A stretch of DNA of 64,000 nt, from NCBI RefSeq assembly GCF_000730425.1, contig NZ_CP008896.1, forward strand, positions 3,658,001-3,722,000. The letters are read 5' to 3'. Below are positions 40,940 to 49,894 of the stretch, one piece after another (position 1 is the first letter of the stretch; the number at the start of each line of letters is the position of its first letter). This stretch comes from Pseudomonas fluorescens. Lineage in GTDB: Bacteria > Pseudomonadota > Gammaproteobacteria > Pseudomonadales > Pseudomonadaceae. The position numbers and the translations under genes were made by a program. The notes beneath the pieces were generated by a model, which saw only the letters and a list, made by a program, of their open reading frames with translations, was not told where the DNA came from and did not search any database.

Positions 40940-41683
40940 ATGCGCAAAGCGCTCGTTGCCTCCACGCTGCTTGCCCTTCTCCTTGGCGGCTGCGCCAGCA
41001 ATCCTGCAGCCCGGGATGTGAGTGGCACCTGGATCAACCAGGTTGCCATCGATGCGGCGTCCAAGGGCGGCCCTTTGCGTGAAGCCCTGCAGGCCTATGG
41101 CCCGAACCTCGAATGGGAGGTCAACACTCGGGCCAACCAGGCGCGCTACTTCAATGGCTTTGAACTGCCTGAAGGCAAACTGGAAGGCGAAAAGTCAGGC
41201 ACCTGGAGCGTTGATTTCTACGGCAGCTCCACCACCGAGCTCAAGCGCAAGGGCAAACAGCTGCTGCAAGTGGCCAACGACAACGAGCCCGAACAGCTCT
41301 TTGATCGCCCCAAGGACCCGGCCCCCCAAGGCGCGCCCCTGGGTGCCAACTTCGAACGGGCGCTGTACTCGGCTTATATGGGCGGCAGCTGGAAAATTAC
41401 CAGCGGCAGCGGCCTGGGCCAGACCGTACAGTTCCAGGCCAACGGCCAAGTCTCCGGCCTGCCTGGTGCAGACCAGTACTCACTGTGCCTGGCTGGCGAT
41501 TGCGCCTCAATGAGCGGCGGCTACGACAGCATCTGGCTGCAACAAGGCGGCCAGGGCAACCCATGGATCTTCAGCCGCAATGACAAGCAGCTGGAAATTT
41601 TCCAGGCAATCAACACGTCCCAGGCCGACGAAGTCCCTTCGTTTACCCCGGGACCGCGCCAGTGGCTGCTGGAAAAACAGTGA
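40940..41683 (+). CDS. Predicted lipoprotein of unknown function
   Basis: 247 residues. Lipoprotein signal with lipobox LLGGC (Cys about 18). The mature part opens with DVSGTWINQVAIDAA and later has GGSWKITSGSGLGQTVQFQ, two similar strands that suggest a small beta-rich fold. A pair of cysteines (LCLAGDCASM) may form a disulphide in the periplasm. No named family recognised. It follows ridA by 55 bases on the same strand with its own AAAAGGA ribosome site. Confidence 0.75.
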   Translation: MRKALVASTLLALLLGGCASNPAARDVSGTWINQVAIDAASKGGPLREALQAYGPNLEWEVNTRANQARYFNGFELPEGKLEGEKSGTWSVDFYGSSTTELKRKGKQLLQVANDNEPEQLFDRPKDPAPQGAPLGANFERALYSAYMGGSWKITSGSGLGQTVQFQANGQVSGLPGADQYSLCLAGDCASMSGGYDSIWLQQGGQGNPWIFSRNDKQLEIFQAINTSQADEVPSFTPGPRQWLLEKQ

Positions 41684-41689
41684 TTCGTG

Positions 41690-41793
41690 GTAGGGGCCGG
41701 CTTGTGCGGGAGCTGGCTTGCCTTCGATAGCAGTACCTCTGTGTCACTGACTCACCGAGCTGCCTGCATCGCGGGCAAGCCCGCTCCCACATT
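41690..41793. repeat. Composite, partly decayed REPIN
   Basis: A truncated arm (GTAGGGGCCGGCTTG, 41690) is interrupted by a second REP start (TGCGGGAGCTGGCTTGCC, 41704) and ends with the inverse arm GCGGGCAAGCCCGCTCCCAC at 41793. Left and right arms belong to different REP families. This looks like a REP inserted in or recombined with another. Confidence 0.75.
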
Positions 41794-41804
41794 TTAATCG
41801 CGTG

Positions 41805-42656
41805 TCAGCCTTTCAGGATCGCGGCATAGCCTTCGCGATAGCTTGGATAGGTCGGCGCCCAGCCCAACGCCCTGGCCCGTGCATTGCTGCACTGCTTGCT
41901 GCCCGTGCGCCGCACACTGGCGTCTTCGGCCCATTCGGTCACCCCAAGGTATTCCCGCAGCCAGCCCACGACTTCAGCCAGCGGCGCAGGCGCATCGTCC
42001 ACACCGATATAGACCTTGTCCAACGCACCACCCCGCTCCACATGCAGCAGCAGGAAGGCCAACAACCCTGCCGCATCATCGACATGGATTCGGTTGCCAT
42101 ACAACGGTGGCTCGACTGCCACGCGATAGCCCTGGCGCACCTGGCTCAACAACCACTCACGCCCGGGCCCGTAGATACCGGTCAAACGTATGGTCGTGGC
42201 GGGGATACCGCTGTCGAACGCCACTTGCTCGGCTTCCAGCATCACCTGCCCGGAATAGCCGACGGCCTGGGTGGGTGAAGTCTCATCGACCCACTCACCG
42301 CTTTGCTGCCCGTAAACGCTGCTGCTGGACACAAATAGCAACTGCTTGGGTTGCTGGCCGTAGTCGTCGAGCCACTCCAGCACGTGCTGCAAGCCTTCGA
42401 CATAGGCTTTGCGATAACCGGCCTCATCGTGCTCGGTCGCAGCCGCGCAATACACCAGGTAGTCCACACCGCCGATTGGCCAGGTATCAGGGCAGTCCTT
42501 TTTGAACAGGTCGCCGGCGATGCCGATCACCCCTTGCGGCAAGCGCGCGACATTGCGTCGCAAGCCATGCACCTCCCAGCCCGCAGCCAGCAATTGACTC
42601 GCCAGCCGGCTACCCACATCACCACAACCGGCAATCACCACAGAAGGCGCAGACAT
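41805..42656 (-). CDS. NAD(P)-dependent sugar epimerase/dehydratase-like protein (extended SDR)
   Basis: 283 residues. N-terminal nucleotide-binding motif IAGCGDVGSRLASQL (a GxGxxG variant), then YLVYCAAATEHDE and FVSSSSVYGQQSGEWVDE, where the serine and the tyrosine-based YxxxK region of extended SDRs are expected. The usual lysine is not obvious after YSGQVMLE, so catalysis may be altered. Such YeeZ-like proteins are widespread with unknown substrate. ATG at 42656 follows GGAG. Single gene, divergent from exbB. Confidence 0.8.
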   Translation of the reverse strand: MSAPSVVIAGCGDVGSRLASQLLAAGWEVHGLRRNVARLPQGVIGIAGDLFKKDCPDTWPIGGVDYLVYCAAATEHDEAGYRKAYVEGLQHVLEWLDDYGQQPKQLLFVSSSSVYGQQSGEWVDETSPTQAVGYSGQVMLEAEQVAFDSGIPATTIRLTGIYGPGREWLLSQVRQGYRVAVEPPLYGNRIHVDDAAGLLAFLLLHVERGGALDKVYIGVDDAPAPLAEVVGWLREYLGVTEWAEDASVRRTGSKQCSNARARALGWAPTYPSYREGYAAILKG

Positions 42657-42750
42657 CACAAAACTCCGTTCTCAAAGGTCTAGATTAGCCCTCGCAGGTG
42701 ACCAGCGGCCAGAAAAAGCACAAATAAAGTTACTGTATTACTTCTGTTAA

Positions 42751-42773
42751 CAAGAATTACTTGCAATAATAAC
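42751..42773 (+). promoter_or_regulatory. Candidate Fur box upstream of exbB-exbD-tonB
   Basis: AAGAATTACTTGCAATAA within 42754-42771 is close to the common Pseudomonas Fur site GAGAATTATTTGCATT (one or two changes in the core). It lies 74-96 bases upstream of exbB, in an A/T-rich stretch that would be the promoter. Iron repression of the TonB energy system is well established; the site itself is read by eye. Confidence 0.55.
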
Positions 42774-42846
42774 CGCCCCTTTGTCCTCGGCCTTCCTCCG
42801 GCCTGGCAGGACAATTACTTATTTTCAACTCTCAGGTCCGGCCAGC

Positions 42847-43848
42847 ATGACACGCAATAACCTCCCCGCTTCGCCAACCAAGCCTCACAGCCCGTCCCGC
42901 GCCTGGCGTGCGATTGCTGCGGTGCTGTTCAGCGCCTTGCTGGCACCGACCGCCGCTTTCGCCGATGCCACGGCCCCGGCCACCCCGCCTGCCGCCGCTG
43001 TGTCGACCCCGGCCGCAGCCCCCGCACCTGAACAAAATGCCGCTGCACCTGCCGCCCCTGCAGCCACGGCTCCAGTCGCGACCGAGGGTGTTACCCCGGA
43101 AGGTGAAACCGGCCTGGTCCTGGAGGAAGACAACACCCTGGGCATGGCCCACGACTTGTCGCCATGGGGCATGTACCAAAACGCCGACATTATCGTGAAG
43201 ATCGTGATGATCGGCCTGGCCATCGCCTCGATCATCACCTGGACCATCTGGATCGCCAAGGGCTTCGAGCTGCTGGGCGCCAAGCGCCGCCTGCGCACTG
43301 AAATCGCCAACCTGAAAAAAGCCACCACCCTCAAAGAGGCCAGCGAAAGCGCGGCCATCAAGGGCACCCTGGCGCACCTGCTGGTGCACGACGCGCTGGA
43401 AGAAATGCGCCTGTCGGCCAACACCCGCGAAAAGGAAGGCATCAAGGAGCGCGTGAGCTTCCGCCTCGAACGCCTGGTGGCGGCCTGTGGCCGGAACATG
43501 AGCAGCGGCACCGGCGTGCTGGCAACCATCGGTTCTACTGCGCCGTTCGTCGGTCTTTTCGGTACCGTCTGGGGCATCATGAACAGCTTCATCGGCATCG
43601 CCAAGACCCAGACCACCAACCTCGCCGTCGTTGCCCCCGGCATCGCCGAAGCCCTGCTGGCAACGGCCCTGGGTCTGGTCGCGGCGATTCCTGCGGTGGT
43701 GATCTACAACGTATTCGCCCGCTCGATCGCCGGCTACAAGGCCCAGGTATCGGATGCTTCGGCAGAAGTCCTGTTGCTGGTCAGCCGTGACCTCGATCAC
43801 CTGCCTACCGAGCGCAGCTCGCAACCGCACATGGTGAAAGTGGGGTAA
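42847..43848 (+). CDS. exbB: TonB-system energiser ExbB, long form
   Basis: 333 residues. A cleavable signal (around residues 20-41, ending AAFADA) and an alanine/proline-rich periplasmic stretch (about 42-95) precede the usual ExbB body: TM1 IVKIVMIGLAIASIITWTIW, a long cytoplasmic loop, then TM2 and TM3 around SSGTGVLATIGSTAPFVGLFGTVWG (in two parts) and ALGLVAAIPAVVIYNVF. This long form is typical of fluorescent pseudomonads; enteric ExbB is about 240 residues. ExbB5-ExbD2 uses proton motive force to power TonB. exbD starts 6 bases after its stop. Confidence 0.95.
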   Translation: MTRNNLPASPTKPHSPSRAWRAIAAVLFSALLAPTAAFADATAPATPPAAAVSTPAAAPAPEQNAAAPAAPAATAPVATEGVTPEGETGLVLEEDNTLGMAHDLSPWGMYQNADIIVKIVMIGLAIASIITWTIWIAKGFELLGAKRRLRTEIANLKKATTLKEASESAAIKGTLAHLLVHDALEEMRLSANTREKEGIKERVSFRLERLVAACGRNMSSGTGVLATIGSTAPFVGLFGTVWGIMNSFIGIAKTQTTNLAVVAPGIAEALLATALGLVAAIPAVVIYNVFARSIAGYKAQVSDASAEVLLLVSRDLDHLPTERSSQPHMVKVG

Positions 43849-43854
43849 TCGGCC

Positions 43855-44280
43855 ATGGGCCTGCATTTGAATCAAGGCGACGACGAGCTCGTCGAGAACC
43901 ACGAAATCAACGTCACGCCGTTTATCGACGTGATGCTGGTGCTGTTGATCATCTTCATGGTGGCAGCCCCCTTGGCCACGGTGGATATAAAGGTCGACCT
44001 CCCCGCCTCCAGCGCGAAACCCGCGCCCCGGCCGGAGAAACCGGTGTTCCTCAGCGTCAAGGCTGACCAGCGCCTGTTCCTGGGCGAAGAAGAAGTCAAA
44101 TCCGAAACCCTCGGCGCGGTGCTCGATGCCCGGACCCAGGGCAAGAAAGACACGACGATCTTCTTCCAGGCCGACAAGGGCGTGGACTACGGCGACCTGA
44201 TGAGCGTGATGGATGCCCTGCGGGCAGCCGGCTACCTCAAGGTGGGTCTGGTCGGACTTGAGACGGCAGCCAAGAAATGA
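43855..44280 (+). CDS. exbD: TonB-system energiser ExbD
   Basis: 141 residues. Single N-terminal TM (about 24-43, FIDVMLVLLIIFMVAAPLA), with the essential protonatable aspartate in FIDVMLVLLI, then the periplasmic domain. Its stop overlaps the first codon of tonB by 4 bases (ATGA), so translation is probably coupled. Confidence 0.96.
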   Translation: MGLHLNQGDDELVENHEINVTPFIDVMLVLLIIFMVAAPLATVDIKVDLPASSAKPAPRPEKPVFLSVKADQRLFLGEEEVKSETLGAVLDARTQGKKDTTIFFQADKGVDYGDLMSVMDALRAAGYLKVGLVGLETAAKK

Positions 44281-45023
44281 TCACGACGCGCCACAAACTG
44301 ACGCGTTATGGCACCAGCCTCGCCGTCGTGCTGGGCGTCCACGCCATCGCGATCATCATCGCGTACCAGTGGTCGGCGCCACATAGGGTGCAGTTGCCAC
44401 CGGCGGCCATGGTCATCGACCTGGCACCGATGCCTGCCCCACCACCTCCGGCACCGCCGAAGGTGGTGACGCCACCACAGCCGCCGGCACCGGTGGAAGA
44501 GTTGCCTTTGCCGAAACTGGCCGAGGCACCGAAACCCACGATTTCCGTACCCAAGCCGGTCAAGCCAAAGCCCAAGCCACAGCCGCCCAAGCCTGAGAAA
44601 AAGGTCGAGCCGCCCAAGGAAAAGCCTTCCGAGGATCCGCCAAGCGAAAGCCCGGCGAATAACGCGCCTTCGGAAAAATCGGCCCAACCGCAACCCGGCC
44701 CTTCGCCGGCGCAGGTCGCGGCCAAGGCAACGTGGGAAAGCACGCTGCTGGGTCACCTGGCCAAATACAAGAAGTACCCGCCAGGCGCCCAGGCCCGTGG
44801 CAAGGAAGGCTTGAACCGCTTGCGGTTCGTGGTGGATGCCGAAGGCAAGGTGCTGTCTTATGAACTGGTAGGCCGCTCCGGCAACGCCGACCTGGACCGT
44901 GCGACCCTGGAAATGATCCGTCGCGCCCAGCCGCTGCCCAAGCCACCGGCCGATATGTTGAAAAACGGCAGCATCGAAATCGTTGCTCCGTTTGTCTACA
45001 ACATCGAGAAGCGCCGCCGCTAA
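44277..45023 (+). CDS. tonB: TonB energy-transducing protein
   Basis: 248 residues. N-terminal TM anchor (about 11-30, SLAVVLGVHAIAIIIAY), then a proline/lysine-rich periplasm-spanning linker (about 40-130, many PKP and EKP repeats), then the C-terminal TonB fold (about 150-245; WESTLLGHLAKYKKYPPGAQ; LDRATLEMIRRAQPLP). It transmits energy to outer-membrane siderophore and B12 receptors. The start overlaps exbD. Third gene of exbB-exbD-tonB. Confidence 0.95.
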   Translation: MITTRHKLTRYGTSLAVVLGVHAIAIIIAYQWSAPHRVQLPPAAMVIDLAPMPAPPPPAPPKVVTPPQPPAPVEELPLPKLAEAPKPTISVPKPVKPKPKPQPPKPEKKVEPPKEKPSEDPPSESPANNAPSEKSAQPQPGPSPAQVAAKATWESTLLGHLAKYKKYPPGAQARGKEGLNRLRFVVDAEGKVLSYELVGRSGNADLDRATLEMIRRAQPLPKPPADMLKNGSIEIVAPFVYNIEKRRR

Positions 45024-45028
45024 ACCCT

Positions 45029-45113
45029 GGAGGTACGGACTTGCCCGCGATAGCGCTGTAACAGTCGACATCTATGACTGACATACCGCCATCGCGGGCA
45101 AGCCCGCTCCCAC
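45029..45113. repeat. REPIN with one degenerate arm
   Basis: The left arm is decayed (GGAGGTACGGACTTGCCCGC from 45029) while the right arm (GCGGGCAAGCCCGCTCCCAC, ending 45113) is intact. Lies between tonB and oxyR. Confidence 0.75.
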
Positions 45114-45240
45114 ACAAAGCTGCCAACCCCCTTAAGCAAAATCCCCCGCATAAACCGCTCAATCCCCACTCCAGTTCTGATAACGTGCGCCTATCGATTG
45201 CAGCCGGTATGCTTGGCCCGCAACCTCATGGACGCCCGCT

Positions 45241-46161
45241 ATGACTCTTACAGAATTACGCTACATCGTGACCCTCGCCCAAGAGCAACACTTCGGCCAT
45301 GCCGCCGAACGTTGCCATGTCAGCCAGCCGACGCTGTCGGTGGGCGTGAAGAAGCTTGAAGACGAACTCGGTGTGCTGATTTTCGAGCGCAGCAAAAGCG
45401 CCGTGCGCCTCACCCCGGTAGGCGAAGGCATTGTGGCCCAGGCCCAGAAGGTGCTGGAGCAGGCCCAGAGCATTCGTGAACTGGCCCAGGCCGGCAAGAA
45501 CCAACTGACCGCCCCACTCAAGGTCGGCGCGATCTACACCGTCGGGCCGTACCTGTTCCCGCACCTGATCCCGCAACTGCACCGCGTCGCACCGCAGATG
45601 CCGCTGTATATCGAAGAGAACTTCACCCACGTGCTGCGCGACAAGCTGCGCAACGGTGAGTTGGACGCGATCATCATCGCCCTGCCGTTCAATGAAGCCG
45701 ACGTGCTGACGTTGCCGCTCTACGACGAGCCGTTCTACGTGCTGATGCCTGCATCCCACCCGTGGACCCAAAAAGATACGATCGACGCCGGCCTGCTCAA
45801 CGACAAGAGCCTGCTGCTGCTGGGTGAAGGCCACTGCTTCCGCGACCAGGTACTGGAAGCCTGCCCGACCCTGACCAAGGGCAATGATGGCGTCAAGCAC
45901 ACCACCGTAGAGTCCAGTTCACTGGAGACCATTCGCCATATGGTGGCGTCCGGCCTGGGCATCTCGATCCTGCCGTTGTCGGCCGTGGACAGCCATCACT
46001 ACGCTGCCGGCGTGATCGAAGTACGTCCGCTCACCCCGCCCGTGCCATTCCGCACCGTGGCGATTGCCTGGCGTGCCAGTTTCCCGCGCCCGAAAGCGAT
46101 TGATATCCTCGCCGATTCGATCCGCCTGTGTTCGGTGGCCAAGCCGCCTGCTGCGAGCTAA
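45241..46161 (+). CDS. oxyR: Hydrogen peroxide-sensing LysR regulator OxyR
   Basis: 306 residues. LysR winged helix (MTLTELRYIVTLAQEQHFGH, then CHVSQPTLSVGVKKLE). The redox cysteines are C199 (EGHCFRD) and C208 (LEACPT), spaced exactly as in E. coli OxyR, so it should sense peroxide by disulphide formation and activate catalase/AhpC genes. It is followed 8 bases after its stop by recG, as in other pseudomonads, and the two are probably cotranscribed. Confidence 0.96.
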   Translation: MTLTELRYIVTLAQEQHFGHAAERCHVSQPTLSVGVKKLEDELGVLIFERSKSAVRLTPVGEGIVAQAQKVLEQAQSIRELAQAGKNQLTAPLKVGAIYTVGPYLFPHLIPQLHRVAPQMPLYIEENFTHVLRDKLRNGELDAIIIALPFNEADVLTLPLYDEPFYVLMPASHPWTQKDTIDAGLLNDKSLLLLGEGHCFRDQVLEACPTLTKGNDGVKHTTVESSSLETIRHMVASGLGISILPLSAVDSHHYAAGVIEVRPLTPPVPFRTVAIAWRASFPRPKAIDILADSIRLCSVAKPPAAS

Positions 46162-46169
46162 GTAAGCGT

Positions 46170-48245
46170 ATGACTGAGCTGTCACAGGTGTCGGTGACGG
46201 CACTCAAGGGTGTCGGTGAGGCCATGGCCGAGAAACTGGCCAAGGTTGGCCTGGAAAACCTCCAGGACGTGCTCTTTCACCTGCCCCTGCGCTATCAGGA
46301 CCGCACCCGCGTCGTGCCCATCGGCCATCTGCGCCCTGGGCAGGATGCCGTGGTCGAAGGCACCGTCAGCGGTGCCGATGTGGTGATGGGCAAGCGGCGC
46401 AGCCTGGTGGTGCGCCTGCAGGACGGCACTGGTGGCCTGAGCCTGCGCTTCTATCACTTCAGCAACGCGCAAAAGGAAGGCCTCAAGCGCGGCACCCGCG
46501 TGCGTTGCTACGGTGAAGCACGGCCGGGAGCCTCGGGCCTGGAAATCTACCACCCTGAGTACCGTGCCATTACCGGCGACGAACCGCCGCCGGTAGACAC
46601 CACACTCACCCCCATCTACCCGCTCACCGAAGGCCTGACGCAACAGCGCCTGCGCCAGTTGTGCATGCAGACCCTGACCCTGCTCGGCCCCCAGAGTCTG
46701 CCCGACTGGCTGCCGCAAGAGCTGGCCCGCGACTACCAGTTAGCACCGCTGGATGATGCGATCCGCTACCTGCACCACCCACCGGCCGATGCCGATGTCG
46801 ATGAACTGGCCCTGGGTCATCATTGGGCCCAGCATCGCCTGGCCTTTGAGGAGTTGCTGACCCACCAACTGTCCCAGCAGCGCCTGCGCGAAAGCATGCG
46901 TTCCCTGCGTGCGCCGGCCATGCCCAAGGCCACGCGCCTGCCCGCACAATACCTGGCCAACCTCGGCTTTGCGCCGACCGGCGCGCAGCAACGGGTGGGC
47001 AATGAAATCGCCTACGACCTGAGCCAGAAAGAACCAATGTTGCGCCTGATCCAGGGCGATGTCGGCGCCGGCAAGACGGTGGTCGCCGCCCTGGCCGCGC
47101 TACAGGCCCTGGAGGCCGGTTATCAAGTGGCCTTGATGGCACCGACCGAGATCCTCGCCGAACAGCACTTCATCACCTTCAAGCGCTGGCTCGAACCCCT
47201 GGGCCTGGACGTGGCGTGGCTGGCGGGCAAGCTCAAGGGCAAGAACCGCAGCGCCGCCCTGGAACAGATCGCCGCCGGCGCACCGATGGTGGTGGGCACC
47301 CACGCGCTGTTCCAGGACGAAGTGAAATTCAAGAACCTGGCCCTGGTGATCATCGACGAGCAGCACCGTTTCGGTGTGCAACAACGTCTGGCCCTGCGCG
47401 AAAAAGGCGTGGGCGGGCGGATGAACCCGCACCAGTTGATCATGACCGCCACACCGATCCCGCGCACACTGGCCATGAGTGCCTACGCCGACCTCGACAC
47501 CTCGATTCTCGATGAACTGCCGCCCGGCCGCACCCCGGTCAACACCGTGCTGGTCACCGACACCCGACGGGTCGAAGTGATCGAACGGGTACGCGACGCC
47601 TGCGCGCAAGGACGCCAGGCCTATTGGGTGTGCACACTGATCGAAGAGTCGGAAGAACTGACCTGCCAGGCCGCCGAAACCACCTACGAAGACCTCACCA
47701 GCGCCTTGGGCGAACTCAAGGTCGGGCTGATTCACGGTCGCATGAAGCCTGCAGAAAAGGCCGCGGTGATGGCCGAGTTCAAGGCTGGCAATCTGCAATT
47801 GCTGGTGGCGACTACAGTGATCGAAGTCGGCGTGGATGTGCCCAACGCCAGCTTGATGATCATCGAAAACCCCGAGCGCCTGGGCCTGGCGCAACTGCAC
47901 CAACTACGCGGCCGTGTTGGCCGGGGCAGTGCCGCCAGCCACTGCGTACTGCTCTACCATCCGCCGTTGTCGCAGATTGGCCGCCAGCGCCTGGGGATCA
48001 TGCGCGAGACCAACGATGGCTTTGTGATTGCCGAAAAGGATCTGGAGTTACGTGGCCCTGGCGAGATGCTCGGCACCCGCCAGACCGGATTGCTGCAATT
48101 CAAGGTGGCCGACCTGATGCGCGATGCCGATCTGTTGCCCGCCGTGCGCGACGCTGCCCAGGCCCTGCTGGAGCGCTGGCCGCACCACGTCAGCCCGCTG
48201 CTGGATCGCTGGCTGCGCCACGGCCAGCAATACGGCCAGGTCTGA
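46170..48245 (+). CDS. recG: ATP-dependent DNA helicase RecG
   Basis: 691 residues. N-terminal wedge/OB region (VTALKGVGEAMAEKL; RTRVVPIGHLRPGQDAV), then SF2 motifs: Walker A GDVGAGKTVVA, DEQH box IIDEQHRFGVQQR, TATPIPRTLAMS, and ATTVIEVGVDVPNAS. It remodels stalled forks and branched DNA. Starts at 46170 just after oxyR; the frame extends to 46128 inside oxyR. Stop is followed by a decayed REP fragment. Confidence 0.97.
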   Translation: MTELSQVSVTALKGVGEAMAEKLAKVGLENLQDVLFHLPLRYQDRTRVVPIGHLRPGQDAVVEGTVSGADVVMGKRRSLVVRLQDGTGGLSLRFYHFSNAQKEGLKRGTRVRCYGEARPGASGLEIYHPEYRAITGDEPPPVDTTLTPIYPLTEGLTQQRLRQLCMQTLTLLGPQSLPDWLPQELARDYQLAPLDDAIRYLHHPPADADVDELALGHHWAQHRLAFEELLTHQLSQQRLRESMRSLRAPAMPKATRLPAQYLANLGFAPTGAQQRVGNEIAYDLSQKEPMLRLIQGDVGAGKTVVAALAALQALEAGYQVALMAPTEILAEQHFITFKRWLEPLGLDVAWLAGKLKGKNRSAALEQIAAGAPMVVGTHALFQDEVKFKNLALVIIDEQHRFGVQQRLALREKGVGGRMNPHQLIMTATPIPRTLAMSAYADLDTSILDELPPGRTPVNTVLVTDTRRVEVIERVRDACAQGRQAYWVCTLIEESEELTCQAAETTYEDLTSALGELKVGLIHGRMKPAEKAAVMAEFKAGNLQLLVATTVIEVGVDVPNASLMIIENPERLGLAQLHQLRGRVGRGSAASHCVLLYHPPLSQIGRQRLGIMRETNDGFVIAEKDLELRGPGEMLGTRQTGLLQFKVADLMRDADLLPAVRDAAQALLERWPHHVSPLLDRWLRHGQQYGQV

Positions 48246-48249
48246 CAGA

Positions 48250-48276
48250 CCGCCTTCGCCGGCGATAGCGCCCGAA
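48250..48276. repeat. REP fragment after recG
   Basis: CGCCTTCGCCGGCGATAGCG within 48250-48270 keeps the inner part of a GCCGGCGATAGCG-type REP without the GTAGGAG head. It is read as a remnant of a decayed REPIN. Confidence 0.45.
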
Positions 48277-48385
48277 ACGCCATTACAGGCCTTAGAGCCA
48301 ACACCATCACAAACCACAGTTAGACCCCCCTCAGCCGGACCAAGCTGGTTATACTCCAAACAAATGTAAGAAATTGGATCCGGCC

Positions 48386-49786
48386 ATGTCAGAAGTTGCC
48401 CACGCCACAGCCCCGCCGAGCGCCCCCTCGGTCATTCGGGACCTGCTCGCAAAACTTGCCATCAGCTACACGCAAGTCACCGAACACCCAGGCCTGAACC
48501 CGGCCCGAAAGGTTCAAGCAGTGCTGCTCGATGACGCGGTAGGTGCGCTGATGGTGCTGTTTCCCCAGAGCCAGTTGCTGGATCTCAACCGCCTTACCGA
48601 ACTGACCGGCCGCAACCTGACCGCCGTATCGCCGGAACGCCTGGAACGCATGCTCGGCAAACACAGCCTGAGCCTGCTGCCCGGCCTGCCGCCGCTGACC
48701 AGCTCGCCGTGCCTGTACGAAGAAAGCCTGCTGCGCGAACCGACCCTGCTGGTGCATTCGGGCGAAGCCACGGTGTTGCTGGAGATCGCCAGTGAAGACT
48801 TCAAACGTATGCTGAGCAAAGCCAGTGCCGCCAATTTCGGCGAGCCCTTGAGCAGTATCCGGCCCAACTTCGACCGCCCCAACGACGACCGCGACGAGAT
48901 CTCCCAGGCGATGCAGGCGTTTACCGCCCGCCGCATTCAGCAACGCCTGGAAGCCACCATCGAAATCCCGCCGCTGGCCGATACCGCGCAGAAGATCATC
49001 AAGCTCCGGGTTGACCCTAACGCGACCATCGATGACATCACCGGCGTGGTCGAGACCGACCCGGCCCTGGCCGCACAAGTGGTGAGCTGGGCGGCTTCAC
49101 CGTACTACGCCTCGCCGGGCAAGATCCGCTCGGTGGAAGATGCGATTGTGCGCGTGCTGGGCTTCGACCTGGTGATCAACCTGGCCTTGGGCCTGGCGCT
49201 GGGCAAGACCCTGAGCCTGCCCAAGGACCATCCGCAACAGGCCACGCCCTACTGGCACCAGTCGATCTACACCGCGGCAGTGATCGAAGGCCTGACCCGC
49301 GCCATGCCGCGCACGCAGCGCCCGGAAGCCGGCCTGACCTACTTGGCGGGCCTGCTGCACAACTTTGGCTATCTGTTGCTGGCCCATGTCTTCCCGCCAC
49401 ATTTCTCGCTGATCTGCCGGCACCTGGAGGTCAACCCGCACCTGTGCCACAGCTACATCGAACAACACTTGCTGGGGATCAGTCGCGAGCAGATCGGTGC
49501 CTGGTTGATGCGTTACTGGGATATGCCGCAAGAGCTGTCCACGGCCCTGCGCTTCCAGCACGACCCGAGCTACGACGGCCAATACGCCGAATACCCGAAC
49601 CTGGTGTGCCTGGCGGTGCGTCTGTTGCGCGGGCGCGGGATAGGCTCCGGGCCGCAAGCCGAGATCCCGGACGAGCTGCTGGAGCGTCTGGGCCTGAGCC
49701 GGGACAAGGCGGAGGATGTGGTGAGCAAGGTGTTGGATGCCGAGGTGTTGTTGCGCGAATTGGCGTCACAGTTCAGCCAGGGATAA
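48386..49786 (+). CDS. HDOD-domain protein with YbaK-like N-terminal domain
   Basis: 466 residues. About residues 15-150 look like a YbaK/aminoacyl-tRNA deacylase-like fold (LAISYTQVTEHPGLNPARKVQAVLLDDAVG). About 200-400 is an HDOD domain (LADTAQKIIKLRVDPNATID; VVETDPALAAQVVSWAASP; AGLLHNFGYLLLAHVFP), a relative of HD phosphohydrolases that usually lacks metal ligands and acts in signalling. Start 48386 follows GGATC; a TTG four codons earlier is possible. Located between recG and the SCP2-like gene as in P. aeruginosa PA5346. Function of the combination unknown. Confidence 0.85.
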   Translation: MSEVAHATAPPSAPSVIRDLLAKLAISYTQVTEHPGLNPARKVQAVLLDDAVGALMVLFPQSQLLDLNRLTELTGRNLTAVSPERLERMLGKHSLSLLPGLPPLTSSPCLYEESLLREPTLLVHSGEATVLLEIASEDFKRMLSKASAANFGEPLSSIRPNFDRPNDDRDEISQAMQAFTARRIQQRLEATIEIPPLADTAQKIIKLRVDPNATIDDITGVVETDPALAAQVVSWAASPYYASPGKIRSVEDAIVRVLGFDLVINLALGLALGKTLSLPKDHPQQATPYWHQSIYTAAVIEGLTRAMPRTQRPEAGLTYLAGLLHNFGYLLLAHVFPPHFSLICRHLEVNPHLCHSYIEQHLLGISREQIGAWLMRYWDMPQELSTALRFQHDPSYDGQYAEYPNLVCLAVRLLRGRGIGSGPQAEIPDELLERLGLSRDKAEDVVSKVLDAEVLLRELASQFSQG

Positions 49787-49805
49787 ACCCGGCACCTGTT
49801 GTGCT

Positions 49806-49869
49806 GCTATCGCCGGCAAGCCGGCTCCTACAGGATTGCTATTGTAGGAACCGGCTTGCCGGCGATGAG
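49806..49869. repeat. REP pair in tail-to-tail order
   Basis: An inverted arm GCTATCGCCGGCAAGCCGGC runs from 49806 to the CTCCTACAG ending at 49833; a direct arm TGTAGGAACCGGCTTGCCGG starts at 49843. The heads face each other, the reverse of the usual REPIN layout, with only 9 bases between. Lies between two convergent genes. Confidence 0.85.
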
Positions 49870-49894
49870 TGCAGCTCGGTCTGACTGAACAGCT

